Assembly: GCA_038728585.1 (NCBI GenBank)
Contig: JAVYTR010000008.1
Location: 1-64,000, forward strand
DNA length: 64,000 bases
Reading direction: 5' to 3'
Source of the DNA: Conexivisphaerales archaeon
GTDB lineage: Archaea > Thermoproteota > Nitrososphaeria > Conexivisphaerales > DTJL01
In this document: piece by piece, positions 44,644-51,619 of the stretch
Layout: each line of letters starts with the position of its first letter
Position numbering within the stretch: position 1 is the first letter of the stretch
The notes under the pieces: generated by a model
The model's database searches: none
What the model saw: the letters and a program-made list of their open reading frames with translations, nothing else
Told to the model about the DNA's origin: nothing
Made by a program: the position numbers and the translations under genes

Positions 44644-44766
44644 TCACTTTTTCCCTTTAACTGGTCTTACCCGAACCTTGTAGAGGCACTTTGGACAGGT
44701 GGCATAATAGCTGCTCTTTCCTTTGTACTCCCAGTCATAATGGCAATGCTTGCAATGCAGCAACAT
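44644..44766 (-). CDS. Double-knuckle zinc-ribbon mini-protein, 40 residues
   Basis: Minus-strand frame from ATG 44766 to TGA 44644-44646. Two C-x2-C knuckles, HCKHCHYDWEY and TCPKCLYK, are spaced as in a rubredoxin-like zinc ribbon, with a basic tail (KVRVRPVKGKK). AT-rich TATA-like sequence lies near 44806. An SD is weak: the leader consists of repeats of the GGTAGGT kind. A real small gene is likely because of the metal-binding layout. Confidence 0.6.
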   Translation of the reverse strand: MLLHCKHCHYDWEYKGKSSYYATCPKCLYKVRVRPVKGKK

Positions 44767-45503
44767 GGTACCAATTACCTACCAACCTACTTACCTACTA
44801 ATTATTTATGCCTTTTCTCGTTGAAAGACCATGGTCTCTGCCGCCTTAATTTCTAAGTCTTAGACGCAAACATGATAGATGACATGCGCAAGTATGATCG
44901 GATAAAACAATACGGTGATTTTTCTTTGGTTTAAAGTCATACTTTTTGACAAACTCTTTGTCATGAGTTATGCCCCGGAATGTTATTCGGAGGATTCATC
45001 TTAGTCCAGTCGTTCATCGCTTTATTCAGCACAATATCTGCAGATTGAATCCCAAGACCGACTCGGATGCTTTGTCTCTTTTTATCATTCTACCTTGGTT
45101 GCTTCTCTTCTCTTTCTTCAATGCTCTATTCTCTGCTTCAAACCAAGACCCTACTTTGTGAAGTTCAAGGTCAAATATTGGTTGATGAACAATGTCTGTA
45201 TCTCTTGAGCAAAAGCTTCCTAATCATAACAGAACCTTGATTATCCTCATAAGGAATCGGGATATGATGAATCAAGACCTCCTTAAGGGGAAAGCAGAAG
45301 AGGGCAAGATAAACGAAGGAGAGAAAAGAAAAATAATATCATTTTTTGCTGTCTATTCTTTAGTGCAGTTTACAAATTTAGGTACGTTTAAAGAACGTCA
45401 TAACCTACATCGACTTCAGCTGGCATCATGCCAAACAGAAGATAACAAGGCTTGAATCCTCTGGAAACAAAGTTATCTACCTGTTTATTCGCTAGTCAAT
45501 TCC
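44767..45503. other. Intergenic region, 740 bp, possible decayed coding sequence
   Basis: No intact gene is supported. Short CCTAC/TTACC repeats at about 44777-44800 precede the zinc-ribbon gene. On the minus strand, about 45250-45020, two frames read like broken coding sequence (IRKLLLKRYRH..., then KVGSWFEAENRALKKEKRSN...), as if separated by a frameshift. The plus-strand frames 44970-45161 and 45192-45455 have no RBS. Confidence 0.35.
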
Positions 45504-46049
45504 ATGCCAGAAAGCTGGCTTGAGGAATTTGATGAGTACTGGAGCGCCAGAGAACGTTTCCTCAGATCAGACCCTAAGTCGCCTCTGAAGCCAGAGGAAA
45601 GAAAGAAGTTTTCAGGTCTGAGGTACTATCCGCCAGACCCAGCATTCAAGGTGAAGGCCAGATTTTCCAGAACAATCAAGGACAAAGAAGTTGAACTCAG
45701 AACCACTGCTGGCAATACTGTAAAACTGCCCTTTGCAGGAGAGCTTCGCTTCACCATAGGTGGTAACGAATTCAGGTTGCTTGCGTTTAAACGTGAAGGC
45801 TCAAGCCTCTTTGTTCCATTTTGCGACAGAACCAACGGTTCGGAAACCTGCAGCATCGGCAGGTATGTAGAGATTGAGTTACATGAAGGAGCAGAGAGCA
45901 TACCAGTGACTTTAGACTTTAACTTTGCATACAATCCAGACTTTACTTACGACCAGGGCTGTGACAGCGTTATTCCACCTGCAGAAAATAGGCTTGATAT
46001 TCCGATAAAGGCTGGGGAGAAGAGCTACTTTAGCCAAAGAATCAGATGA
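45504..46049 (+). CDS. DUF1684-family protein
   Basis: 181 residues: WLEEFDEYWSARERFLRSDPKSPLKPEERKKFSGLRYYPPDPAFKVKARF, RLLAFKR, LFVPFCDRTNGSETCSIGRYVEI, and LDFNFAYNPDFTYD near the end. These are the fixed positions of DUF1684, a family with a beta-rich fold and unknown role. It converges with the cyclic-nucleotide-binding gene, overlapping 8 bp. Confidence 0.85.
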   Translation: MPESWLEEFDEYWSARERFLRSDPKSPLKPEERKKFSGLRYYPPDPAFKVKARFSRTIKDKEVELRTTAGNTVKLPFAGELRFTIGGNEFRLLAFKREGSSLFVPFCDRTNGSETCSIGRYVEIELHEGAESIPVTLDFNFAYNPDFTYDQGCDSVIPPAENRLDIPIKAGEKSYFSQRIR

Positions 46050-46488
46050 TGTTCTTTTCTGTTTCTCTCAGTCTTCTTGCCAGCACCCTCATCACTTCAA
46101 GAGCTACCTTTGGTTGAGTTAAGATCATTGATTCAAATTGCCAGGCAGAAAGGATCAAGCATGTTGTTGGTGTCTTGGCTATCACATCTGCAGACCTGGG
46201 GTATTTATCGAGAAGCGTCATTTCGCCGAAAAACTGCCCTTTGGATAGATTGGCTATCACCTTCTTCCCTTTCCTAACTTCAACCTCTCCATCTGAGATA
46301 AGATAGAATGCAACACTCATCTCTCCTTCCTTTGCGATCGTTTCTCCTTCTTTGAAAGTTTTCTTCGTAAATTGTGAATGCAATTTTGTCAGTTGCTTTT
46401 TGTCCAGGTTCTGGAAAAGAGGAACCTCTCTGAGCCAGCTTAACACTGCATCCTTGCTGTCAGCATCTTTGTCCATCCTCTTTTGCAC
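46042..46488 (-). CDS. Cyclic-nucleotide-binding domain protein
   Basis: A 148-residue single-domain CRP/PKA-type cNMP-binding protein. The phosphate-binding cassette GQFFGEMTLLDKYPRSADVIA keeps Glu89, which contacts the ribose 2'-OH, and Arg98, which contacts the cyclic phosphate. This supports real cyclic nucleotide binding. There is no DNA-binding or catalytic domain, so it would act by protein-protein contact. It is 5.6 kb from the class III cyclase, making it a candidate cAMP receptor in the same circuit. Confidence 0.9.
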   Translation of the reverse strand: MQKRMDKDADSKDAVLSWLREVPLFQNLDKKQLTKLHSQFTKKTFKEGETIAKEGEMSVAFYLISDGEVEVRKGKKVIANLSKGQFFGEMTLLDKYPRSADVIAKTPTTCLILSAWQFESMILTQPKVALEVMRVLARRLRETEKNII

Positions 46489-46628
46489 GTTGGTCAGAAT
46501 GAAAATCAGGTTAATAAACTGTTGTGCTCTAAAAGCAGAAATTATCCATTTACTTGATTGAGATATCGCGAACCTAGCTATCGGTAATTATTGCGTCTAT
46601 AAATATCCGAGATTGATTAGATTATGCT

Positions 46629-46916
46629 ATGGAACTGAGTAAGAAGATGAAAGTTATGGCTGTAACCCACTCGGACCCTAGAATGCATGTGGTCCCGCCT
46701 GAATTGAAAGGCGAAGAGATATACCTTGTGTTGCAGGACGAGAAAGTTTTAGGAGATGTGCATGGAAAAGAGCCTTATGTTCGAGAGGGACACATGCTGG
46801 CACCTCATGCAATGCAGGTACCTGAAACCGTTGTTACTTTGACACCAGAAGAATATGCTGACTTGGGAAAACCTGGGATTGATACCATCATAGAAGTTGT
46901 CCTTCGGTACGGATGA
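46629..46916 (+). CDS. Hypothetical protein, 95 residues
   Basis: MELSKKMKVMAVTHSDPRMHVVPPEL then beta-type sequence, a His-rich middle (HGKEPYVREGHMLAPHAMQV) and VVTLTPEEYADLGKPGIDTII. The end recalls the LTENEYDMLGV segment of the protein at 42.3 kb. A CTATAAATA TATA box at 46597-46605 is 26-28 nt before the ATG, so the mRNA should be leaderless. Function unknown. Confidence 0.65.
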   Translation: MELSKKMKVMAVTHSDPRMHVVPPELKGEEIYLVLQDEKVLGDVHGKEPYVREGHMLAPHAMQVPETVVTLTPEEYADLGKPGIDTIIEVVLRYG

Positions 46917-46933
46917 CATGATAGCTATTCTCG

Positions 46934-47710
46934 TCAGCGAAGGTCTTCAAGTTGTGGCCTGTCCCTCGCGATAGAGATCACAAGTTCAAAGTAATCACGA
47001 AGCATCTTTCTAAACTCCTCTTCGTTCAGGTCACCGTTTGCCTTCTCAAGAAAAGTTTCTATTGCATTGAAACTTGCCCTTGACGTATTCTTCATAAGAG
47101 ACAAAAACTGCTCGTTCTGCTTATTCATCTTGCTGTCTTCTAAAAACAGCCCTCTTCTCTTTAGAGAAGCTATGGCGAATGCGTTCCTGACAAGCGAAGA
47201 TGCATCAACCAGAGGATCGCCTACTGGCCTTTCTGTCACCCACCCCTCGAAGAATCTCTGAGCTAGCTTCCTCTCTTTCTCGTTCATTACATCAAAGACT
47301 ATATCATCCACTATGATGTTTTGCAAGTGGCTAAAGGAATCGATGAGATATGCCGATTCCCTTTCACTCAGTCCTTCCTTCTCCTTGTATTCTTCTACCA
47401 GTTCCTCGATCAGTTCGGAATCATGAGAAGGAAGCCCCTTCTCAGACGCGTAGATGTGCGCAAGTTCGTGCATCAGAAAACCACCTAGCATTTCTGAATC
47501 GAGTGCCCATTCTGAAGCGACTATGTACTGAGTGCCGTCCCTTTCTTTTGCATAGCCCATAAAGGTTAGCTTCGGGTCCACTATCAACTTGACCTGTGAC
47601 TTTATCTCATAACCAGAATCCCTCATTCTTTTCAAAGCCCAGTTCAGAGCTTCGTCAAGCGCTTCATCCTTCTTGTACTGTTTACTCAAACAACTAACCT
47701 CTCGCTTCAA
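46934..47710 (-). CDS. HExxH zincin-like metalloprotein (DUF5781-like)
   Basis: 258 residues with HELAH (in FLMHELAHIYAS, about residues 81-85), a zinc-protease type motif, inside a helical protein. Downstream acidic helices (HDSELIEELVEEYKEKEG, IIVDDIVFDV) could provide the third ligand. It resembles uncharacterised archaeal zincin families such as DUF5781, tentatively. No signal peptide, so cytoplasmic. Activity is uncertain because no third ligand can be named with confidence. Confidence 0.7.
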   Translation of the reverse strand: MKREVSCLSKQYKKDEALDEALNWALKRMRDSGYEIKSQVKLIVDPKLTFMGYAKERDGTQYIVASEWALDSEMLGGFLMHELAHIYASEKGLPSHDSELIEELVEEYKEKEGLSERESAYLIDSFSHLQNIIVDDIVFDVMNEKERKLAQRFFEGWVTERPVGDPLVDASSLVRNAFAIASLKRRGLFLEDSKMNKQNEQFLSLMKNTSRASFNAIETFLEKANGDLNEEEFRKMLRDYFELVISIARDRPQLEDLR

Positions 47711-47746
47711 CTTATGCTTATTTCAATTGGAGTCTGCATATATTTG

Positions 47747-48274
47747 TCAGTCAGGCCTGTCTAGCTCCTGTATTGCCTTCTCCCCCCTTAGCGAATCGCC
47801 TACTACTGCTCTCTGCGAGACAATTCCTATCGGTTTTCCATTTTCTAGCACTAGCAGTCTCCTTATCTTCTTCTCCTCCATGATTCTGAGCGCATCCTTA
47901 ACCGGTGTCTTCGAATCCACATGAATTACTGGAGACGACATTATCTTTCTTATTGTTATGGTTGAAGGAACCAGGTCTTCTGCTGCAACTTTGTAAAGAA
48001 TATCCCTTTCGGTTACTATACCCACAGGGTTCCCTTTCAGCATTACAATTGCACTTCCAACATTCTTCTCCTTCATAAGCTGAGCTGCTTTCCACACAGT
48101 CTCTCCTGCATCAAGCTTAAGAAAGTCCTTCCTTACAAAATCGCCAACTGTAGGTACCTTTCTCTCGACATGCCTGAGCCATATGCCCATTGAGTAATGG
48201 CATGAAGGACACTCCTCCGGTGGCTGAGCTGCATCAACAACATGACCGCACCTGTAACATTCCCATTTTGTCAA
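47747..48274 (-). CDS. Rubredoxin-like zinc ribbon plus CBS-pair protein
   Basis: 175 residues: a short ribbon (ECYRCGHVVDAAQPPEECPSCHYSMGIW, residues 5-32) followed by two CBS repeats (about 40-100 and 105-165), with the typical PVGIVTERDIL and PIGIVSQRAVV. CBS pairs bind adenosine nucleotides, and a ribbon of this kind is found in archaeal CBS regulators. It is 60 bp downstream of the HEAT gene and in the same direction. Confidence 0.88.
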   Translation of the reverse strand: MTKWECYRCGHVVDAAQPPEECPSCHYSMGIWLRHVERKVPTVGDFVRKDFLKLDAGETVWKAAQLMKEKNVGSAIVMLKGNPVGIVTERDILYKVAAEDLVPSTITIRKIMSSPVIHVDSKTPVKDALRIMEEKKIRRLLVLENGKPIGIVSQRAVVGDSLRGEKAIQELDRPD

Positions 48275-48334
48275 TACGCTTCAACATCCTCCTCATCATT
48301 ACTTATACATTCTTCTGAATTATTGAAGAACGGT

Positions 48335-48844
48335 TCAGGGCCTGGGGGCCCTTTCTCTGGCAGTAGCCCCGACGAAGTATTTCTTAAGAAATCTGATGTT
48401 GAAAAGCGACGCTTTGGCGGAATTGCTTACGATAGGCTCTTTGTCTTCAGCAACCTTCTGCAACACTTCTTCTACTTCCTTGCTTCCTATCGACCCTAAG
48501 GCAGCTGCAGATTCATGCCTTACAACCGGGTCTTTGTCATACAATGCAGCCTTGCAAAGGTATTCATTTGCAGATGATAGACCTATCTGTCCCATCGAGA
48601 AAGCAGCCTCATGCCTTACCAGGGGGTCGGGGTCGTTGAGGAGCACATCCCCCAAAACCTTTACAGCCTGCTCTTTACCTATCTCTGCTAAAATTGTCAC
48701 AGCATGGAGCCTCAGCACTAGGCTGTCTTCGTTTTTCAATATGTTGACAAAGAACTCCTCGTCACCATCTTTGAAGTGTTTCTCCATGTCGAGCATTATC
48801 TTAAAACCGTATTCCTCATCGCAGAGGACCTTAGAAGTGTACAT
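48335..48844 (-). CDS. HEAT-repeat protein resembling one half of deoxyhypusine hydroxylase
   Basis: 169 residues with four HEAT units. Two carry HE dipeptides: VRHEAAFSMGQIG (H78-E79) and VRHESAAALGSIG (H110-E111), spacing 32. In eukaryotic deoxyhypusine hydroxylase each half has two such His-Glu motifs about 33 apart (human H56/E57 and H89/E90), ending in a helix like the EVEEVLQKVAED...FLKKYF seen here. So this is a candidate half-length (undimerised gene) version that could form a diiron site as a homodimer. The generic alternative is a PBS-lyase HEAT scaffold protein. The enzymatic call is inference from motif layout. Confidence 0.7.
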   Translation of the reverse strand: MYTSKVLCDEEYGFKIMLDMEKHFKDGDEEFFVNILKNEDSLVLRLHAVTILAEIGKEQAVKVLGDVLLNDPDPLVRHEAAFSMGQIGLSSANEYLCKAALYDKDPVVRHESAAALGSIGSKEVEEVLQKVAEDKEPIVSNSAKASLFNIRFLKKYFVGATARERAPRP

Positions 48845-48909
48845 GTCATCGAGGCAATTAACATTCCATAATTAAGCGCTTCTTCAGTCTAGCTACTCAG
48901 GAATTCGGT

Positions 48910-49461
48910 CTATTCCTGCTCTGCTTCATACAGCAGTTCTTCAAGTAAGTCAAGGGTAGCCTCAACCTTTGCTCTGTCTTTCAGAGTTTCCATGTCCAGC
49001 TCTTCTACATTTCTTAGTATTGATAGTACGTCCATTTTGTCGATGACCCTCTTTTCCTCATCTATAGTATTCTTCATCAGCCTCAGTTTCTCAAGGAGTA
49101 GAGGTCCAGCTTCTTGCACGTATGTTCTGATTCCCAGAATCTTTGCCTCTCTCCTTGGTATCCTTTCCTGGGTCAGAATGATATCAAGCTGGAGCCCTTT
49201 GTTGTTTCTAAACGTAGCTATTCTGTACTTTGATTCCCAAGCGTTTCTCAATTCTTCTGCATTGCATTTGATCTTTATTCTGCTCAGTGCTTCTGCAAGG
49301 TCTTCAAACTGCTCAGGAGTGGCCCTGATAATGACATCAACATCTATCGTAGTCCTTGGCCTCCCGTAATAGCTGACAGCTAGAGCGCCTGTGATTGCAT
49401 ATTCCAACCCTAGCTCATTCAGCTTTGTCAGAACCTTCTTTACAAAGTCAGAGAAATTCAA
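48910..49461 (-). CDS. Nucleotidyltransferase (AbiEii/MNT-like), putative toxin component
   Basis: 183 residues: the nucleotidyltransferase motif GALAVSYYGRPRTTIDVDVII has G-x10ish-D-x-D metal ligands (DVD), with a further Asp in LQLDIILTQERIP. This type occurs in AbiE- and MNT/HEPN-type modules. The preceding small gene at 49491-49700 (in transcription order) is 29 bp away and is a likely partner. Activity and targets are unknown. Confidence 0.75.
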   Translation of the reverse strand: MNFSDFVKKVLTKLNELGLEYAITGALAVSYYGRPRTTIDVDVIIRATPEQFEDLAEALSRIKIKCNAEELRNAWESKYRIATFRNNKGLQLDIILTQERIPRREAKILGIRTYVQEAGPLLLEKLRLMKNTIDEEKRVIDKMDVLSILRNVEELDMETLKDRAKVEATLDLLEELLYEAEQE

Positions 49462-49490
49462 TCAGAACAACACTTACTTGTCTATCTTTC

Positions 49491-49700
49491 CTAATTATTA
49501 TTTCTTCTAGTCGACAGCCTTCCGACTTTTCTGTCTAATCTCTGCAAAAAGAGCTGTCTTAACTCTCTGTAGCTTGCAGCAGGATACCTTTGCTTGAGGG
49601 AATCCCAACAGATCTGCAAAGTTACATCTGACATCTGGATGGCTAGCTCCAAATTGGAGTCGCGATAGTTCCTTCTACTGCTCAACAGAACCTCTGACAT
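49491..49700 (-). CDS. Small partner of the nucleotidyltransferase, 69 residues
   Basis: ELAIQMSDVTLQICWDSLKQRYPAASYRELRQLFLQRLDRKVGR: helical, basic, with the pattern common to short proteins encoded beside such nucleotidyltransferases. It is upstream of that gene with a 29-bp gap. Antitoxin role is inferred from the arrangement. Confidence 0.6.
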   Translation of the reverse strand: MSEVLLSSRRNYRDSNLELAIQMSDVTLQICWDSLKQRYPAASYRELRQLFLQRLDRKVGRLSTRRNNN

Positions 49701-49763
49701 AGGGCAGGATTATAAATTTAACCCATCACCTTTTAGTCGGTCAAACATTGACTGTCTCATGGG

Positions 49764-49799
49764 TGTATTACAAATCATTATATACAAAATTGTAATACA
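49764..49799. promoter_or_regulatory. Perfect 10-bp inverted repeat enclosing a TATA box (probable operator)
   Basis: TGTATTACAA (49764-49773) and TTGTAATACA (49790-49799), with a 16-nt spacer holding ATTATATAC (49777-49785). The right arm ends 8 nt before ATG 49808. A dimeric antitoxin bound here would cover the promoter, the expected autoregulation of a ribbon-helix-helix module. Confidence 0.7.
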
Positions 49800-49807
49800 T
49801 GTTGCCG

Positions 49808-49990
49808 ATGTCGGAGATAATAACCGTCAGGATAGACAGAGAAACCAGGAAAAAGATAAAGAAATACAGAATCAAAGTCAGCAAGGTAGTAAGAGCTGCA
49901 CTGAGAGCAGAGATCAGGAAGAAGGAAAGACAAGAGCTGAAAGAAAGGGTGAACGCTGCGAGGGAGATACTGAGCAGGGTTAAGCAATAG
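49808..49990 (+). CDS. VapB-like ribbon-helix-helix antitoxin
   Basis: About 60 residues: EIITVRIDRETRKKIKKYRIKVSKVVRAALRAEIRKKE is the RHH DNA-binding fold of VapB/CopG type, with beta strand ITVRID and two basic helices. The tail would bind the toxin. ATG 49799 is also in frame, but the TATA-to-start distance of 26 nt favours leaderless ATG 49808. It precedes the PIN-like gene by 28 bp. Confidence 0.8.
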   Translation: MSEIITVRIDRETRKKIKKYRIKVSKVVRAALRAEIRKKERQELKERVNAAREILSRVKQ

Positions 49991-50018
49991 TCTAACATAA
50001 ATGGAAGGTTGAGCAGAA

Positions 50019-50456
50019 ATGTCAACTAAGCACCGAAGATACTTGCTCCATCCTTCGTCGTTCGAGACTCTGCTCAGCTATATATCAGAGAAGAACTTTA
50101 ACAAAATATTATCAGAAATATCCCTTACAGATGTGGGAGCGTTCAGAATCTACGAAGATATTTATGCTATCGCAGCCAGCAGAATAACAAAGAAGACACA
50201 TGCTGAAAGGTTGGTCAAGTCGATCAAACAAATTCTTTCATCTATGGACATAGTAAAGACCCTACCAGAGAATTATTCTGCTATAGCTAGATTCGGAAAG
50301 ATGACAAACCTCGGTTTTGTCGACGCAGCACATATCTACACTTGCTCTAAACTCAAAATGAGTCTTATCACAAAGGATAAGACTGATGCAGAATATTTGT
50401 CCAGATATACCCAATGTGTAGAAGTCGAGACCTTCGCAAAGAGCCTAATGGAATAG
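50019..50456 (+). CDS. Degenerate PIN-domain-like toxin partner (VapC-like)
   Basis: 145 residues after the antitoxin gene. It keeps the late PIN elements TNLGFVDAAHIYTCSKLKMSLITKDK (a typical D-x2-H-x3 then thr-Asp strand), with the first strand RYLLHPSSFETLLSYI, in which the usual Asp of LLDTS reads His. That weakens, but does not remove, the metal site. SD GGAAGG lies upstream of ATG. The overlap of its end with the haem O synthase gene (12 bp, convergent) is notable. Confidence 0.7.
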   Translation: MSTKHRRYLLHPSSFETLLSYISEKNFNKILSEISLTDVGAFRIYEDIYAIAASRITKKTHAERLVKSIKQILSSMDIVKTLPENYSAIARFGKMTNLGFVDAAHIYTCSKLKMSLITKDKTDAEYLSRYTQCVEVETFAKSLME

Positions 50457-51305
50457 AGCAACGTCAAGTGCCATCATCGTGAAGAGAATAGCTAGGTATG
50501 GTGATGTGAATTTGAAGAGTGTCCAGCTCGTCTTCTCGGTCGGGGATTTAACAAGTTTAAAGGATATCAGCAAAAGCGGAACACTCAAAGCTAGAGACGT
50601 GAACAGAGTCAATTCACCGAATGGAGAGCCAGGTAGAAATGGAAAGAGTATAGTGAACAGAGCCAGAAGTATACTTGTCGATGCTATGCATCTTATCCCC
50701 TTCTTGACACCCAGAACCACAGGGAGCATCGGAATTGATGCCCTGTTGTAATCTTCCCTGCACCTGATTGCCAGACTCCAGATGTGAATAGGGGTCCAGA
50801 GTACCACTATGGCAGCTAAGAAGAATGGTGTCAGGGATATAGCCTTTGATATGCTCAGATAGCCAACAAAGGCAGGAAAACCACCGCTCGGTGCGCCAAG
50901 TATTATGTTCCACGGAGTCCTTCTCTTAGTCAGCACGTTATATATCACTATGTTGTCTACCATCCCCAATGCCAGAAGGGTTGGATAAAGGAACCCCAGA
51001 GGTACAGCTATTGCAAGACCCAGAGTCGAAAGACCAAAGCCATAGGCCAGAGCAGATAAAGGTGATAAAGCTCCGGAGGGAAGTGGCCTGTGCTTCGTTC
51101 TGTTCATCAGAGCATCTATGTCTCTATCCACGTAGTTCGTAAGCGTCCTCGCCCCCATGCTGCAGAGAGCTACTGCGGCGGTGACATCTAGAAGTTTCAA
51201 AGGCTCCTTAATGCCTCCAGCCATTATGGCTGATGTGAATGCGGTGAACACAAGAAGAGAGACTATGTTGGGATTGGTCAGCTCCCAGTAGCTTCGGAGA
51301 CTCAT
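50445..51305 (-). CDS. ctaB: Protohaem IX farnesyltransferase (haem O synthase)
   Basis: A 286-residue UbiA-superfamily prenyltransferase with about seven helices. It has the first Asp-rich motif NYVDRDIDALMNRTKHRPLPSG and the CtaB signature REDYNRASIPMLPVVLG (second motif). It attaches a farnesyl group to haem b, making haem O for terminal oxidases. It therefore argues for aerobic respiration with a haem-copper oxidase. Monocistronic here; no oxidase genes are in the window. Starts at ATG 51305. Confidence 0.9.
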   Translation of the reverse strand: MSLRSYWELTNPNIVSLLVFTAFTSAIMAGGIKEPLKLLDVTAAVALCSMGARTLTNYVDRDIDALMNRTKHRPLPSGALSPLSALAYGFGLSTLGLAIAVPLGFLYPTLLALGMVDNIVIYNVLTKRRTPWNIILGAPSGGFPAFVGYLSISKAISLTPFFLAAIVVLWTPIHIWSLAIRCREDYNRASIPMLPVVLGVKKGIRCIASTSILLALFTILFPFLPGSPFGELTLFTSLALSVPLLLISFKLVKSPTEKTSWTLFKFTSPYLAILFTMMALDVALFH

Positions 51306-51619
51306 GGTCTCATCAAGACTGACCAGAATCTCTTCCCCTTTTAGGCTTTCTGTATTTTAATGTTAGTCGGTAATTAATGGAAAGGACTCGGATGATTTAT
51401 TTATCGAATTTATCAGCTGAGAACTGTCGCCATTACAGAAGAGGAGATAGTAGGCTATGGAAAGAATCTTTTTCGATTGACTGTAATGAAGGAAGAACTC
51501 AGTAGCCTTCATGGTTAATGTTGCTCAGCCTAAGAAGCGAAACGTCTGCACTCATGGTATTGTTCTGTCTGTCTAGAGTTGTTCATCTTCGACATTTTAA
51601 CAAAGTCTCAGGCTAGGTG
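51306..51619. other. Intergenic region between haem O synthase and rad50
   Basis: About 310 bp. It holds the haem O synthase promoter (AT-rich near 51350-51400) and the 3' end of the rad50 operon. No gene or RNA is recognised. Confidence 0.4.

Noticed and set aside
44970-45161. 63-codon plus-strand frame
   Set aside because: Low-complexity Leu/Phe content opposite a more protein-like minus-strand reading; no RBS.
45192-45455. 87-codon plus-strand frame
   Set aside because: No SD, and content is not protein-like beyond a short basic stretch.
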